Source of the DNA: Tupaia tana
Lineage: Eukaryota; Chordata; Mammalia; Scandentia; Tupaiidae
Direction of reading: 5' to 3'
DNA length: 64,000 nucleotides
Assembly: GCA_026018925.1 (NCBI GenBank)
Contig: JAKSZU010000031.1
Span: forward strand, 9,810,967-9,874,966
In this document: in pieces, positions 22,077 to 32,529 of the stretch
Position numbering within the stretch: position 1 is the stretch's first letter
How the letters are laid out: each line of letters starts with the position of its first letter
The notes under the pieces: generated by a model
What the model was told of the DNA's origin: nothing
The model's database searches: none
The model's input: only the letters and a program-made list of their open reading frames with translations
Program-made: the position numbers and the translations under genes

Positions 22077-22349
22077 CGCAGGAACCTGGCCCTCAGCGAG
22101 CTGGGCGGGCGACCTTAAGACAGAAGCCTGCCCGGAGTTCGAGGCTGCTGATCTGGGTTCGGACGAGCCCACCTGGGGACTCCATCACCAAGGCCATTTA
22201 GCTGCCACCTAGAGGCTCGTAGTAACGCACTGGAGCGGGGGGAGGGGAGCGGAGATCGAAGCAGGGAAACGAGTCGCGCCCGCCCGCGCGGAGTCCGCCT
22301 CTGCAGCAGCGGCCAAAAAACAAAGAAACAAACAAACGAAACCTCAGCT

Positions 22350-22486
22350 CGCGCGTGCGCAGAACGGCGCGAGGAGACACCGCCCCCACCTCCTCCCGAC
22401 CCTCGGGTGTGCGGGCGAGGAGGCGCGCAGTGCGCGTGCGCAGAGCGGCCCCGGGGCGTGCGGGGAGGGCCGGGAGCGCGCGTGCG
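22350..22486. promoter_or_regulatory. Three further NRF1-like sites
   Basis: CGCGCGTGCGCA near 22350-22361, TGCGCGTGCGCA at 22431-22442 and GCGCGCGTGCGC at about 22475-22486. Each differs from the palindrome by one transition. They lie 70-200 bp before the start codon. Confidence 0.5.
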
Positions 22487-22552
22487 CGGGGCGGCTGTGC
22501 GCGCGCACGTCCTCCCCACCCCCACCCCCACCCCGGCCCAGACGGCTGCACC

Positions 22553-22622
22553 ATGGCGGCGACCGTGCCCCCGCCGCGGCCTGTCACCCACCTCATCTTT
22601 GACATGGACGGCCTCCTTCTGG
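22553..22622 (+). CDS. PUDP: PUDP exon 1, coding part
   Basis: Pseudouridine-5'-phosphatase, a cytosolic HAD-family hydrolase that removes phosphate from pseudouridine 5'-monophosphate, a product of RNA breakdown. The start ATG has a good context (CACCATGG). It reads MAATVPPPRPVTHLIFDMDG, then LLL, and splits the next codon (Asp24) after its first base. The HAD motif I DMDGLLLD gives the expected nucleophile Asp17 and acid/base Asp19. The donor is GTGGGT at 22623. The N-terminus is a few residues longer than the human form I remember (MAAPPQPVTH). Joining to exon 2 restores LLLDTERLYS, the family sequence, which fixes the splice site. Longer overlapping open frames in the CpG island are by-products of GC content. 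Confidence 0.96.
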
Positions 22623-23364
22623 GTGGGTAGCCCGCGGCGGCCTCCCGCGGTCGCAGTGCGCGCGGGCGCGGGGTCGCACCCGGGGGCTCTCAGGGCCGGG
22701 GGGTGGCGGCGGGGCCGTGTCGGCTCGGGGCCCGCCCGCCTGTCCCAGGCCGGGTTGCGCGCGGAGCCCAGGGGCCCATGTCCGGCCTCGGAGGCGCGCG
22801 TGGCTGCGGCGTGTCCGCGGCCCCACACCCGCTTCCGGTGGGCTGGCCGCGCGTGGGGCCGGAGCACGTGGGGCACGGTCCCGGGGGACCCCTGGGTGGG
22901 GACAGCGCCGCGCGCAGGCCTCCCCAGCCCTCGCCCTGCCCCGTACCCTCTGCTGCCACCGCGGGCTCAGTTTCCCCGTCTGCAACGTCGCCCCGGGGCT
23001 ACCTGCCGCCTGCTCGCGTGGGTGCACCTCGATTGTAGCATCCGTCCTAGGTGGCGGGGGGTCTCAGCCCGGCCATGCCGCCCGCCGGGAGGTCAGGGGA
23101 CATGCCTTGGAGTGTCCCAGCTGGAGGAAGTGGCATGAGGTTTCTGGCGTCTGGTGGGACCCAGGCCAGGGCTGCTCCTAACCGTTGTGCATGGGACAAG
23201 AGAGCCCCATGCCAGGAGCAGGGACCACCCTGGGCCCACTGTCAGTAAGGCAGCCGTGGACAGACCCTGCCAGGTGGCCTGCTGTTCCGAGTGACCAGTC
23301 CAGCGGGCTTCACCCAAGAGCTGCCCAGCAGTGCACAAGCACTGACCCCACCTTGGCCCTCCCG

Positions 23365-23427
23365 GCACCTGCCCAACCAGAATCTGCATTTTATACCGCC
23401 AGCTAGAAAGTTGGAGAAGCACTGCCC
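23365..23427 (+). repeat. MER5-like hAT fragment
   Basis: CCAGAATCTGCATTTTATAC and GTTGGAGAAGCACTGCCC resemble the right end of the ancient MER5 DNA transposons. Short and decayed. Confidence 0.4.
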
Positions 23428-23619
23428 TTCACATCTGAGCTGTTCACACATCCTTGGGAGCTAGTGATCCCCTTATCAGTGACCCTTACTGCACCGGACC
23501 CCACATCTCTGCAGAATGAACACTATAGAACTTACATTATAACCTCACACCCTCCAGAAAGCTGCTCTGTCAACCTCTCTGCATACTTTATGTAAACTGG
23601 GGAACCCTCCTGATTTACA

Positions 23620-23790
23620 TATGTTAATTACTGCTTCATCTCAAAACCACCCAGGATAGGAGGAAGTGTTTGCATTTGACCTAAAAAAAAAAACCCACAA
23701 CACCCTGCAGTTCAGAGAGGTAAAGCTAGTTGCCCAAGGTCACACAGCTAATAAGAAGCCAGGCTGAGAAGGCTTCCAGATCGATGGGGA
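23620..23790 (+). repeat. MIR
   Basis: The MIR core is clear: GTTCAGAGAGGTAAAGCTAG then TTGCCCAAGGTCACACAGCT and AATAAGAAGCCAGGCTGAG. An ancient mammalian tRNA-derived SINE. Confidence 0.85.
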
Positions 23791-24785
23791 TCTAAATAGA
23801 ACTGATGTACGCATTGCATCTTGAATGAAGACTGTTGTGACCTTGTTTCCCCTCCTCCTGGCTTCCGGGTGGTGTAGGAGGCATGAAACTCTGACTTTTT
23901 GAAAGAATGTGCAAAAGCTAGTCTTTGTTTTATGGACACAGAGGTCTAAACTGATAAATTCTAAAGGAAAAAAAAAAAAAGTCCCCACAGAGGTCACTAA
24001 TTGGAAGAAACAGTGTATGCAGCTACTCAAGTCGAAATGACTCAATTTCCGCCCACTTCTGGGATGCCTAAGTACAGTTCGTAGACATGAATTTCCCTGC
24101 TCAGGTGGTCGAGAAGTTAACTGGTCAGATACATTCCTTATCCTCCAATGCGAGGTCCAGAGAACGTGTTCTGGGGAGCTCATGAATTTTAATGCAGACC
24201 GAGGTGCCTCATTAAAATGAAATGTGTGAAACTTCTAAATGAGCTTGATGCCTAATTCAGATTTTAGATTCACACACGGCTATACCCCAAAGTGAAAACT
24301 CTGAGTTCTCTGGTAATACTAATGAGGGGCCCCTACCAAGCAAGTCTCTAGGCTCCTGAAGGCCAGTTTAATGGTTTATCCGACGGCATTACCCAATCCT
24401 CCGGTCTGGTCAGAAAGCCAAGAGTCTTTTGGAAAGCTAAGCCTTACCTCTTTTCCCTCCTTGTTTCCCCTTCTTTCGTGCCCTCATGCTCTTGGGAGTC
24501 CTGCAGGGCATTCGCAGATTCTCCTTGGCTTGCTCTGTTCGTGTCTTGTATGAGCTTTTCAAGCTGGTCTTTATCACCCTGGCCCTGACAGTATGCGCAC
24601 GTGCGCTGAGTCTTGAGCCCTTCACGCCACTGGGTGTTGTGTCCGCAGAACCTCCTGTCACCCACTCCTGACGAGTGCTTTCGCAGCAGGCCTGGTTTCC
24701 AGAATGTTCAGTGCATTTCCCTGGGAAGTTGTTTGTCGGCGTGGTCCCTGACATGTGCATCCTTGGGCAAGTAAATGAAAAACTG
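23791..24785. other. Unassigned intronic stretch
   Basis: Unique-looking; no exon, RNA or repeat supported. Confidence 0.45.
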
Positions 24786-24790
24786 GGAAG

Positions 24791-25053
24791 GGAACCAGCA
24801 GTTAGCGTAATGGCTATGTCGCTGGACTCCCACGTAGTCGACCGCGGTTCGCGTCTCGGACCCGGTGGCTTAAAACTCACGCCGGGTGCGTGTGCGTGCG
24901 TGCCCAAGATCCCAAGAGGAGAATGGAGGAGAAGGGATTGCGGCGTGACCATCCCCCCTGGGGGGTGATTTCTCGCTTTCTGTCTCTCTGTCTCTCTCTG
25001 TCTGTCTGGCGAGCGCACGCGCCCTATAGCAAAAACCTCTCCAAAAAAAAATA
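24791..25053 (+). repeat. tSINE-A, young
   Basis: Near-consensus, CpG-rich copy from GGGAACCAGCAGTTAGCGTA to CCCTATAGCAAAAACCTCTC-An. No clear TSD. Confidence 0.92.
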
Positions 25054-25338
25054 CATTTTTTAATCCTGTAAAGAATTGGCCAAGAAAAACAAGAAGCTTA
25101 TTTTAAAAATTTTTAAAAATCAAAAGAAAATTGTAGCCTAGCTCTGTGAGGGGAAACGCGCATATTGGTAGTGTTGATTCTGATGCCGTGTCTCTGAATG
25201 TACACACACTGCAGGACCGTGATGAGTGACGGTGACCTCTGCGTCACCTTCGTATGGAGAACGAAGACCTGTTTGTGTACCTAGTCACGATCCGTGGCTT
25301 CCTGTGAGTGCCAAAGAACACTGGAGTGTATCTAGGAG
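25054..25338. other. Unassigned intronic stretch
   Basis: Starts A/T-rich next to the SINE tail; nothing else supported. Confidence 0.4.
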
Positions 25339-25339
25339 T

Positions 25340-25600
25340 GCTTTTTTATTTTCGGTTTGCCCTAGGGCACGTGTTCTCAAGGACTCCGGAGAAAGTGAGA
25401 AATCACTTCCCTAGGGGGGAGGGCCACACCACAATTCCTTCTCCATTCCCCTCTTGGGATTTTGGGCACGCATGCACAAAAGTGGAGTCTGGCGGGTTGT
25501 TGTTTTTTCTTTTCCAAGCTGTGAGGTCTGGGATTTGAACCATGTGGTCAGCTATGTGGGATCTAGTTGCCTTAGCCACCACTCCACTGACTGGCCCAGC
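25340..25600 (-). repeat. tSINE-C
   Basis: Antisense GGTTTGCCCTAGGGCACGTG, the CTTCCCTAGGGGGGAGGGCC centre and head end CCACTCCACTGACTGGCCC. Confidence 0.78.
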
Positions 25601-26240
25601 TGCTCCTATGTGTAGAGCCATTGAGAAACGGGTGAGTGAGAGCTTTGCGCAGCTGACCATCCCATTGGTGCGTGGAGCGTGTCTCTGTGCGCGCAGGTGC
25701 GGGTGCCCTGTCCCAGCCCTGCTGCTGTCCCGCATCCTCTTCCTGGCACTGTGGGCCTCGCTGGGGTCATAGCAAAGTGGATAGACTCAGGGATGGGGTC
25801 GTCTTCCGGTTTCCAGAGCCAGTTTTTTGTTCCTCTGTCCCCTTGGGTAGCTGTGATCTTGTGATTGTTCTGTCCCTTTTGTCGTCCTGATTATTTGCCC
25901 CGATCCCATCTCTGTTTTTCTTGAATTACGGCAGTACCGTTGACACCAGTTACTCTCTGTCATTTTTTCGGGGTGGATGGAGTTTCAAGCACTGTAAAAG
26001 AGCGAGGTAAAGAAGATGCTGTGGGGGCTGCCCCACACGGGAACTTTCTGGGCTCACGTCCAGAGACTTGGAACTTGTCGGGCACACGCAAGCCTGTGAC
26101 TGAGGCCTGGCTGGAGCTGGGAAGATGGCAGCGTCGGACCCGTCGCCTGCCCACCCCTGTGCCTTGCTCGCTCGGAAGACAGACGTTAAAGGATGATAAT
26201 GACAGCGCCTCCTGAGAAGCATCCGTGGAAGCCCCCGTAT
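25601..26240. other. Unassigned intronic stretch
   Basis: No feature supported. Confidence 0.45.
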
Positions 26241-26254
26241 AGATGTCTAGGTGG

Positions 26255-26523
26255 GGACCAGCAGTTAGCGTAATGGCTATGTCGCTGGACTCCCACGTAG
26301 TTGACTGCGGTTCGCGTCCCAGACCCGGTGGCTTAAACTCACGCCGGGCGTGTGTGCGTACGTGCCCAAGATCCCGAGAGGAGAATGGAGGAGAAGGGAT
26401 TGCGGCGTGGCCATCCCCCCTGGGGGGTGATTTCCTGCTTTCTGTCTCTCTGTCTCTCTCTGTCTGTCTGGTGAGCGCATGCGCCCTATAGCAAAAACCT
26501 CTCCAAAAAAAAAAAAAAAAAAA
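26255..26523 (+). repeat. tSINE-A, young
   Basis: Near-consensus copy with an A tail of about 20. The 14-bp TSD AGATGTCTAGGTGG is perfect (26241-26254 and 26524-26537). Confidence 0.94.
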
Positions 26524-26537
26524 AGATGTCTAGGTGG

Positions 26538-26904
26538 CTTGTCGGAATGTCGGGAGAGGTGTTGGCGAAGTGACTGAGACGCGACCCGCAGCTGGAAGGG
26601 ACCACCCTGATCCCAGGATGAATGATACTTGGAAACAAAGGTCTACCGTCAGCCCCAAGTGAACAGCAGCATTTCCTATATTAAAGCTTCAGTTGTATTA
26701 ACGTGGCGGTGACAGGGCAGCCTTCCTTGGGTGCTGCAGGTATTTGTGGTTTGAAACCGCCTGGTTGGCACCCAAGGACAAAAATACGACGTTTGCAAAC
26801 GTCATGGTCCCAGCACGTGCATTTCTGCTGTGTGAGGGCTCCTGTAGGGATCCGTTTCCCCCTAGACTTTGCAATGTTGCACTGTCATTCGAGTACTTGG
26901 TTGT
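26538..26904. other. Unassigned intronic stretch
   Basis: No feature supported. Confidence 0.4.
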
Positions 26905-27088
26905 TGGGTTTTGCTGTAGGGTGCACATGCTCACGGATGGGGGGTGAGGAAGTGAAAACCCACCCCTTGGGAGGATGGCCACACCACAGTCTCGTCTCTT
27001 CTATGCTTTTCTTGGGATTTGGGGCATGCGTGCCATGCTCCCGGTGTGTTTGCTTCAAGCCATCAGATCCAGGACTCCAACTGTGAAG
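26905..27088 (-). repeat. tSINE-C, head missing
   Basis: Antisense GTTTTGCTGTAGGGTGCACA through CAGATCCAGGACTCCAACTG. The box A half is replaced by a purine tract. Confidence 0.7.
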
Positions 27089-27093
27089 TTAAA

Positions 27094-27190
27094 TTAAAAG
27101 AAAGAAAGAGAGAGAAAGGAAGGGAGGAGGGAAAGAAGAAAGGAAAGAAGGAAAAGAAAAAGAAAAAGAAAGTTAAATTAAAAAAAAAGT
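27094..27190. repeat. Polypurine (A/G) tract
   Basis: About 95 bp almost purely A and G on the + strand (AAAGAAAGAGAGAAAGGAAG and so on). Such tracts can form triplexes. Confidence 0.85.
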
Positions 27191-28055
27191 TTCACGTAGA
27201 GGGCTAGTTTGAGAAAACAGTTCCAGAACCTTCCGCGGGGAGGAAAATTAAAGTGTAGAGTGCTCTGTCAAGGCATGCAATAGCAGAAAGCACTGTGAGG
27301 TGTAGAGCCCCACGCTCCCTCGGCTCTCAGTTCCTTGTCTTCCTCTCTCGGCGCAGCTGCCCTTGGGGTCTGGGAAGACAACAGTTGTCTACAGAGTTTT
27401 CTTCCAATGGCGTCCTAAGGGGATATCACGCTTGGTCAGGAGGCCACAGTCGCACGAGGAGTCAAAGCAGACTAAACTTCTTTGGAAAGCCGCCTCGGGT
27501 CCCTGCATTTTGCGTCTTGGGCCAGTGAGATGGGGCTGAAAATGTCCCCAAGTAACCTCGGTGGTAGAACCCCGGGGCACGTGGAGTGGCTGGCTGTCTC
27601 CACCTTCAGCCGACTTCTGCCTGCGGTGTGCCTCATCCTTTGTCACCTGGAGGCCACCCAGTCTTAGGAAACTGGAGGTTGGAGCCGGAATAGGGCAGAG
27701 TGAGGAAACGACTTCTGGAAGCATGCCCATGTCTCACTGAGGATCTTGCACCTTAGTCTGTCCCCGGCTCTTGAGGCCTGGGCGTTAGCTGTCTCTGCAC
27801 ACACATGGCTGTCTTTCCCTTCTTTACCTGCACCTCAGTACCGCGCACCCTGTTAGCCTTTGCTATTTGCAAAGGAAGCTCGTTCAGCTGCTGTGACGCG
27901 TCATGTGCAGCACAGTGTTCGTCCTGCCTGTGCCCCAGCCCCTGCCCCAGCTAGCACGGGGCATGTTCATGTCTCCATGAACAGTACACCTTCTGCAGAT
28001 GTCAGTCCAGTCTCCACTGCAGTCCCGTTGTATTCCTGCATCTCCTCATGTATTT
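27191..28055. other. Unassigned intronic stretch
   Basis: No exon, RNA or nameable repeat. Confidence 0.45.
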
Positions 28056-28059
28056 TCCT

Positions 28060-28520
28060 CTATCTATTTTTTTTAACCATTACAAGAGACATTTATTTAA
28101 AGTATTCCATCTGCAGACAAAATCATTTTTAAATGAAGTGTTTTGGGCTCAACCTGCTTTATAGAAATACTTTGAGGACCACCATATCCACGGTGCCACC
28201 CAGTGACTTCTTTCCCCACTCTTGGCTCTCTTCTCTTCCCCCAATATCCTGTTTCAGATCTGGTGCAAGGTGGAAATGACCCTCCTTGTGTTTTGTCCAT
28301 GGCTCTTTAGGCGAGATCTACTGCCTCGTGGTCAGGGCCAGGGCTCTCTTCATGTGACACCTGCTGTCATGATAAAGGTTCTCGGGAGGTCTTATGGCTT
28401 CCTTCACGTCTTCATTCCCGTATTGTACCATCTTATTTCCCTCCGTGATCTTAACGCAAAGCATTTCCTTTGGTTCAGTAGAAGGCCTATCTTCTTTGAG
28501 CATGAAGATTACATGTGATC
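28060..28520 (-). pseudogene. Possible processed pseudogene, parent unknown
   Basis: On the minus strand an open frame of about 68 codons (starting near GSHVIFMLKEDRPSTEPKEM, ending KRALALTTRQ and a stop) is followed by about 180 bp of UTR-like sequence. That ends in AATAAATG, about 20 bp, then an A-run near 28070. A poly(A) signal followed by A-rich sequence is what a spliced mRNA copy leaves. I do not recognise the protein, and I found no clean TSD. It could also be unique sequence with chance signals. Confidence 0.35.
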
Positions 28521-28547
28521 CAAGTTAACTTCAAGCCCGGCTGTGTA

Positions 28548-28793
28548 GGGGCACTAGAGGTGGCATGGAGGGTAAGGCACTGGACTGTCACATGGCTGGT
28601 TGTACGGTTTGAGCCTTGAAAATCAGGCCAGGCATGTGTAGTTTTGTGCCCCAAGTCCTAAGGCGAGAATGGAACAGAAGGAATTACAGCATGGTCATCC
28701 CCTGAGGGGGTGATTTCTCATTTCTCTCTCTCTCTCTCTAGCAAGCACACATGCCCTATAGCAAAAAAAAAAAAAAAAAGAAAGAAAAAAAAA
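28548..28793 (+). repeat. tSINE-A/C (older copy)
   Basis: GGCACTAGAGGTGGCATGGA head, CCCCTGAGGGGGTGATTTCT centre, tail GCCCTATAGC-An. Confidence 0.8.
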
Positions 28794-28867
28794 AGTCCAG
28801 CCACATTAGTACCTTTGGCAGCCCTGTGTTTTCTACTTTTTTTCTTTTTAATTTTACTTAATTTCAT

Positions 28868-29007
28868 TTGTTATGATGATTTATTTTTTAATTTGAGCAC
28901 AGAGAGAAAGAGAAAATGAGAAAACAAGCCACCTGGTCCAGGACTCGATCTATAGTCAGCCATATGGGAGTCTAGCACCTTTGCCACCACACCACCTGCC
29001 AGCCCCT
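28868..29007 (-). repeat. tSINE-B
   Basis: Antisense: A/T tail, GAGCACAGAGAGAAAGAGAA, GGACTCGATCTATAGTCAGC, head end CACCTGCCAGCCC. Confidence 0.78.
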
Positions 29008-29019
29008 GTACTGATTTTT

Positions 29020-29250
29020 TTTTAAAAAAAAATAGTTTGTTTCTTCTAGGAGTGAGAGGGACAGAGAAACTCCCCCTTTCCCCAGGGTTATCACCCTGCA
29101 TTCTCCGCTCAGCGAGCCCTGGTCATGGGTACGCACGTGCCAGGGTACCCCGAGAGGTCTCTGGAAGTGAGCCTGGAACCTTCCAAGTGCGTCATCCTCT
29201 CATATGGCATCATGTGTACCTGCCACGTCACTACCCAGTCCCTACACTGA
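29020..29250 (-). repeat. tSINE-D (old)
   Basis: Antisense: A/T tail, GTGAGAGGGACAGAGAAACT, CTGGTCATGGGTACGCACGT, GTGAGCCTGGAACCTTCC. It shares this order with copies at 29315 and 30310. Confidence 0.5.
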
Positions 29251-29314
29251 CATTTTAATGACTGCGCATCACCTTTTAATGTGACGGTGTTTAGGTGACA
29301 AGCTTGTTTTGAAA

Positions 29315-29550
29315 TCGATTTGGTTGACAGATCAGACAGACAGACAGACACACACACACAGAGCACAGCCTCCTGAAAAGGCTCTGGACACTGAGCTGCA
29401 CCTCCGCCTTCAGACAGCCCAGGTCTTGGGCACGTGTGTGCTGGGCACACTGAGGGAGGGCTCCAGACTTGAACCGAGACCCTTCCCCGTGGGTCAGCGT
29501 GGCAGCGTCTCACCTTCCTGCCCTGCCCCTCTCTGGCACCTAGGTGACAA
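29315..29550 (-). repeat. tSINE-D (old)
   Basis: (CAGA)n and (CA)n at 29332-29360, then GGTCTTGGGCACGTGTGTGC and CAGACTTGAACCGAGACCC. Confidence 0.5.
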
Positions 29551-30300
29551 GCCGTCGGAGGTGGAGTCATCACCGAATTTGAGACTGGGAACCGAAACCA
29601 CTTACTCTCTCTACAAAGAAACCCGGTGGACTAGCGGGAGGAGCCCAGCGAAAACCCGCACTTTGAACTCCTGTTCCGGGGCACTTTCTCGCTTACCCTT
29701 GTGGGCGGAATTGGGACCGTCTGCTCAAAGCTGAGGTGCCCAGTGCTTTGCCAGCCCTTGGTGGGTGAAGTTGCGGTTGTGGATTCTCAACGATCCCCTC
29801 TGCGGGCTCTGTGGGTTTATTTCGTGTCATTGATGATCTGCTGAGAGGGGCTCCTGACTGCCCGGACCCCTTCAGCTGAGCCGGTTGGCAAATCCCCGTG
29901 CCCACTGTCCCATGGACTTCTGCACGCCCCACGTCAGCCCGTGTCCAGTGCGTCACAGGCCATGCGGGACGTTTTCAGGATGTTGGAGGCTTCTCAAAAC
30001 AGAGAATCCGGTCAAAGACCATGTTAGTGTCTGACCCAAGGCTCGTCCTGCCATCACACCGTCCTTCGGAAGAGATTTAACCCCTTGGGTGCATTATGCA
30101 GCCCTTCTTCACACCATCGTGTTTAGTGTAAGAGCAAGTCAAAGTCCATCCCTTCTCAGTAAGGGGCGGGACTCCTGTTAGCCTAACGCGACGAACACCT
30201 TCGCGTGGTCACGTCTGCAACTGAGGAATCAGCCTACCCGCCTCGACAGTACCCGTGTTGTCGCTTCCACCACCTGAGCTAGGAACGCTGTCCTGATTGG
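29551..30300. other. Unassigned intronic stretch
   Basis: No feature supported. Confidence 0.45.
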
Positions 30301-30309
30301 GAACATGTC

Positions 30310-30514
30310 CTTTTTCTAAGAAGTTTACTTTTTGCACGAGCAAGAGAGAGGGGGAGAGAGACCGAAAGGGAGACGGAGACGGCACCCCCATGAGGATCCT
30401 GACACTGTGCCCCCACCGCAGCAGCCAGAATCACAGGCATGGGCAAGCCCAGCTCACTCGGGGGGGGGGGGTCTCTGGACGCGAACCTGGAACCTTCTCT
30501 CGGGGTCACCCTCG
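30310..30514 (-). repeat. tSINE-D (old)
   Basis: GAGCAAGAGAGAGGGGGAGA, a G10 run at about 30461-30470, and GACGCGAACCTGGAACC. Confidence 0.5.
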
Positions 30515-30532
30515 CAGAGCTTCATGTTTTTT

Positions 30533-30700
30533 TTTTTTTTTTTTTTGGAGAGGTTTTCGCTATAGGGCCGTGTGCTCACCAGACAGACAGAGAGAGACAG
30601 AGAGATCTCGGGCCGCAATCCCTTCTCCTCCACCGGATCTTCGTGAGTTTAAGCCACCAGGTCAGGGACTTCGACTATGTTTTACGCTAACTGCCGGTCC
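30533..30700 (-). repeat. tSINE-A, internally deleted, with clean TSD
   Basis: Starts and ends like a full copy (GAGAGGTTTTCGCTATAGGG to CTAACTGCCGGTCCC) but is only about 165 bp. Blocks are missing after AGACAGAGAGAT, after CTCCTCCAC and after GGGACTTCGACTA. CAGAGCTTCATGTTTTTT flanks it at 30515 and 30701. Confidence 0.88.
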
Positions 30701-30866
30701 CAGAGCTTCATGTTTTTTAAGCACATGCCACTGTAGGTCCCTGAAGGCGTGCTTTGAAAATGGCTTCTCTCTCTGTTTCTGTTCTCAGCCAAGCTTGGGG
30801 AAAAGTTGGCTCCATTCACTGCCCCCCTTCCTCAGCTCCCGACCCTCACTGTTGACTTTTTTCTCG

Positions 30867-31115
30867 TCGTTTTTTTTTTAGAGAGATTTTTGCTATAGGG
30901 CACGTCTGCTTGCCAGAGAGACCAGAGACAGAGAGACATTCGAGAAATCTGCCCCCTGGGGAGGCTGGCCATTACACAATGCACTTCTCCTCCGTTCTCC
31001 TGGGATTTTGAGCACACACACCTGCACCCCATGTGAGTTTCGAGCTACTGGGTCCAGGACTCAAACCATGGTCGACCGTGGGAGTCCAGCGACCCACCAT
31101 GCATCCGCTGGCTTC
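30867..31115 (-). repeat. tSINE-A (older copy)
   Basis: Antisense GATTTTTGCTATAGGGCACG to GTCCAGCGACCCACC. Intermediate age. Confidence 0.82.
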
Positions 31116-31906
31116 CCAACTGGCTTTGCGCTCCCCCAGTGCGTGGGAGGTGTGTGGTAGGCACCCGGGACTCCTCTGCTGCCAGGAGCAATGTTCACCT
31201 TTTCCTGATGTTCCCGGCCCTTCCACCTTCCTCCGAGGCTTCCTGCCCTCCTTGCGAGAATCCCTCTCCCTGCACCGAGAGCACCTCCGTTTACTTCCTC
31301 GCCCCTTCCTCTTCCTCTTCCCGTCTGTCTGGGGTCCCTGTGGCTCTGCCCCAGCCCTGTCCTCTGTGTTTTGGAGACTCATCCCAAGCTGGTGGCTTGG
31401 TGAGTGTTGAGGCTCTGAAAGGACTGTGGAGGGTCCCAGCCCCTCCTGAGACCCTGACTGCCTCCTCCCGGGGAGGCCTGGAAGCAGTGCCCGGCACCCA
31501 CGTTCAGACGCTGTGTTCTGGACCTGGGCTCGATTCCCCACCCACTCCGCTCTTCTGCAGCCCTGGAGGTGGCCAGCTGACAGCTGCCCAGGAGAGGCTG
31601 GGAGGGACCTTCCATCCTCAGGTCCTTGTCTCCTGGCCCCGGACATTCCGAGAAGTCCTTTATAAATATGGCAAAGCCACTTGGGCATCTTTCCAGCTGC
31701 AGTCTCTCCCGTAGGACCCCAGAGACGTAGTGACAGCCCGTCTTTACTGAGAGCCGTCCAGCACCTGGCTGTTCTTACTATTGTAGAAATGGCTCGTGGC
31801 ATTGTGGGGCTCGGGTCTGCTGGGACAGAGATGGCTTTGTGAGAGGCGGACTCGGGAGGGGGTTCACTTGCTTCCCCTACTGTGTATGCTCCTCCATTCC
31901 TCTGTT
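31116..31906. other. Unassigned intronic stretch
   Basis: GC-rich, unique-looking sequence. No exon supported. Confidence 0.45.
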
Positions 31907-31920
31907 AAAAGAATTCCTCT

Positions 31921-32189
31921 TGGGACCAGCAGTTGGCGTCATGGCTATGTTATGTCGCTGGACTCCCATGTAGTTGACCGCGGTTCGAGTCCCGGACCCG
32001 GTGGCTTCAACTTACACCAGGCACGTGTGCGTGCGTGCCCAAGATCCTGAGAGGAGAACGGAGAAGGGATTGTGGCGTGGCCATCCCCCCAGGAGGGGTG
32101 ATTTCTCGCTTTCTGTATCCCTGTCTCTCTCTGTCTGGCGAGCACACACGCTCTACAACAACCCCCCCCCAAAAAAAAAATAAATAAAT
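31921..32189 (+). repeat. tSINE-A with perfect 14-bp TSD
   Basis: AAAAGAATTCCTCT at 31907-31920 and 32190-32203. The head carries a 5-bp duplication (CTATGTTATGTCGC). Otherwise near-consensus. Confidence 0.92.
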
Positions 32190-32287
32190 AAAAGAATTCC
32201 TCTGCTTCTACCCCAGTCCTCAGGGACTGTCTGGAGAAGGCTGTTGGCGTGCTCACAGTAGCTGTGCGGTCTGCCTGCAGCCATGGG

Positions 32288-32421
32288 GGTCTTATCCCGG
32301 GGGTCGGCCGGGAGCGTGCTCCCCGACCTCCCTGCAAGCATGTACCTCCCTGTGGTCCTGTCCCGGGGTCAGGCTGGAGCATGTTCCCTGGCCTCCCTGC
32401 AAGCATGTATCTCCCTGCAGG
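32288..32421. repeat. Two-copy tandem repeat (about 66 bp)
   Basis: Blocks 32290-32355 and 32356-32421 share CTCCCTGCAAGCATGTA and similar flanks (roughly 80% alike). Confidence 0.65.
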
Positions 32422-32521
32422 CGTGGCCACGGGCCCTCGGTCCATCAGGGAGCCGCAGCCCTATCTCAGTGCCCGTCTTGTTAAACCAGTTGAGCTGACC
32501 TCACCTGGCCGATTGCAGCCC

Positions 32522-32529
32522 TATAAAAG
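32522..32529 (+). promoter_or_regulatory. TATA-box-like site
   Basis: TATAAAAG in CCCTATAAAAGCC, about 100 bp after the two-copy repeat. This layout recalls an LTR or cryptic promoter. I cannot name an element, and no LTR ends were found. Confidence 0.3.

Larger units (their letters stand above)
22050..23100. promoter_or_regulatory. PUDP: CpG-island promoter of PUDP
   Basis: Dense CpG and very high GC surround exon 1, free of SINEs. No TATA box precedes the start codon. A C-rich (CCCCCA)n tract (about 22510-22535) and several NRF1-like GCGC-palindromes lie just upstream. This fits a broad, constitutive CpG-island promoter. The start of transcription cannot be placed from sequence. In human the STS gene lies upstream in divergent orientation, and no STS exon is seen here. 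Confidence 0.85.

Noticed and set aside
22627-22632. Alternative donor for PUDP exon 1 (GTAGCC)
   Set aside because: Only the donor at 22623 restores LLLDTERLYS in frame.
22115-23138. 253- and 243-codon open frames across the CpG island
   Set aside because: Stop-poor because of very high GC. They overlap PUDP exon 1 in other frames and run into the intron. Compositions are Arg/Pro/Gly-rich with no family match.
31655-31670. TTTATAAATATGG as a promoter
   Set aside because: A TATA-like string alone, with no other promoter feature or downstream gene.
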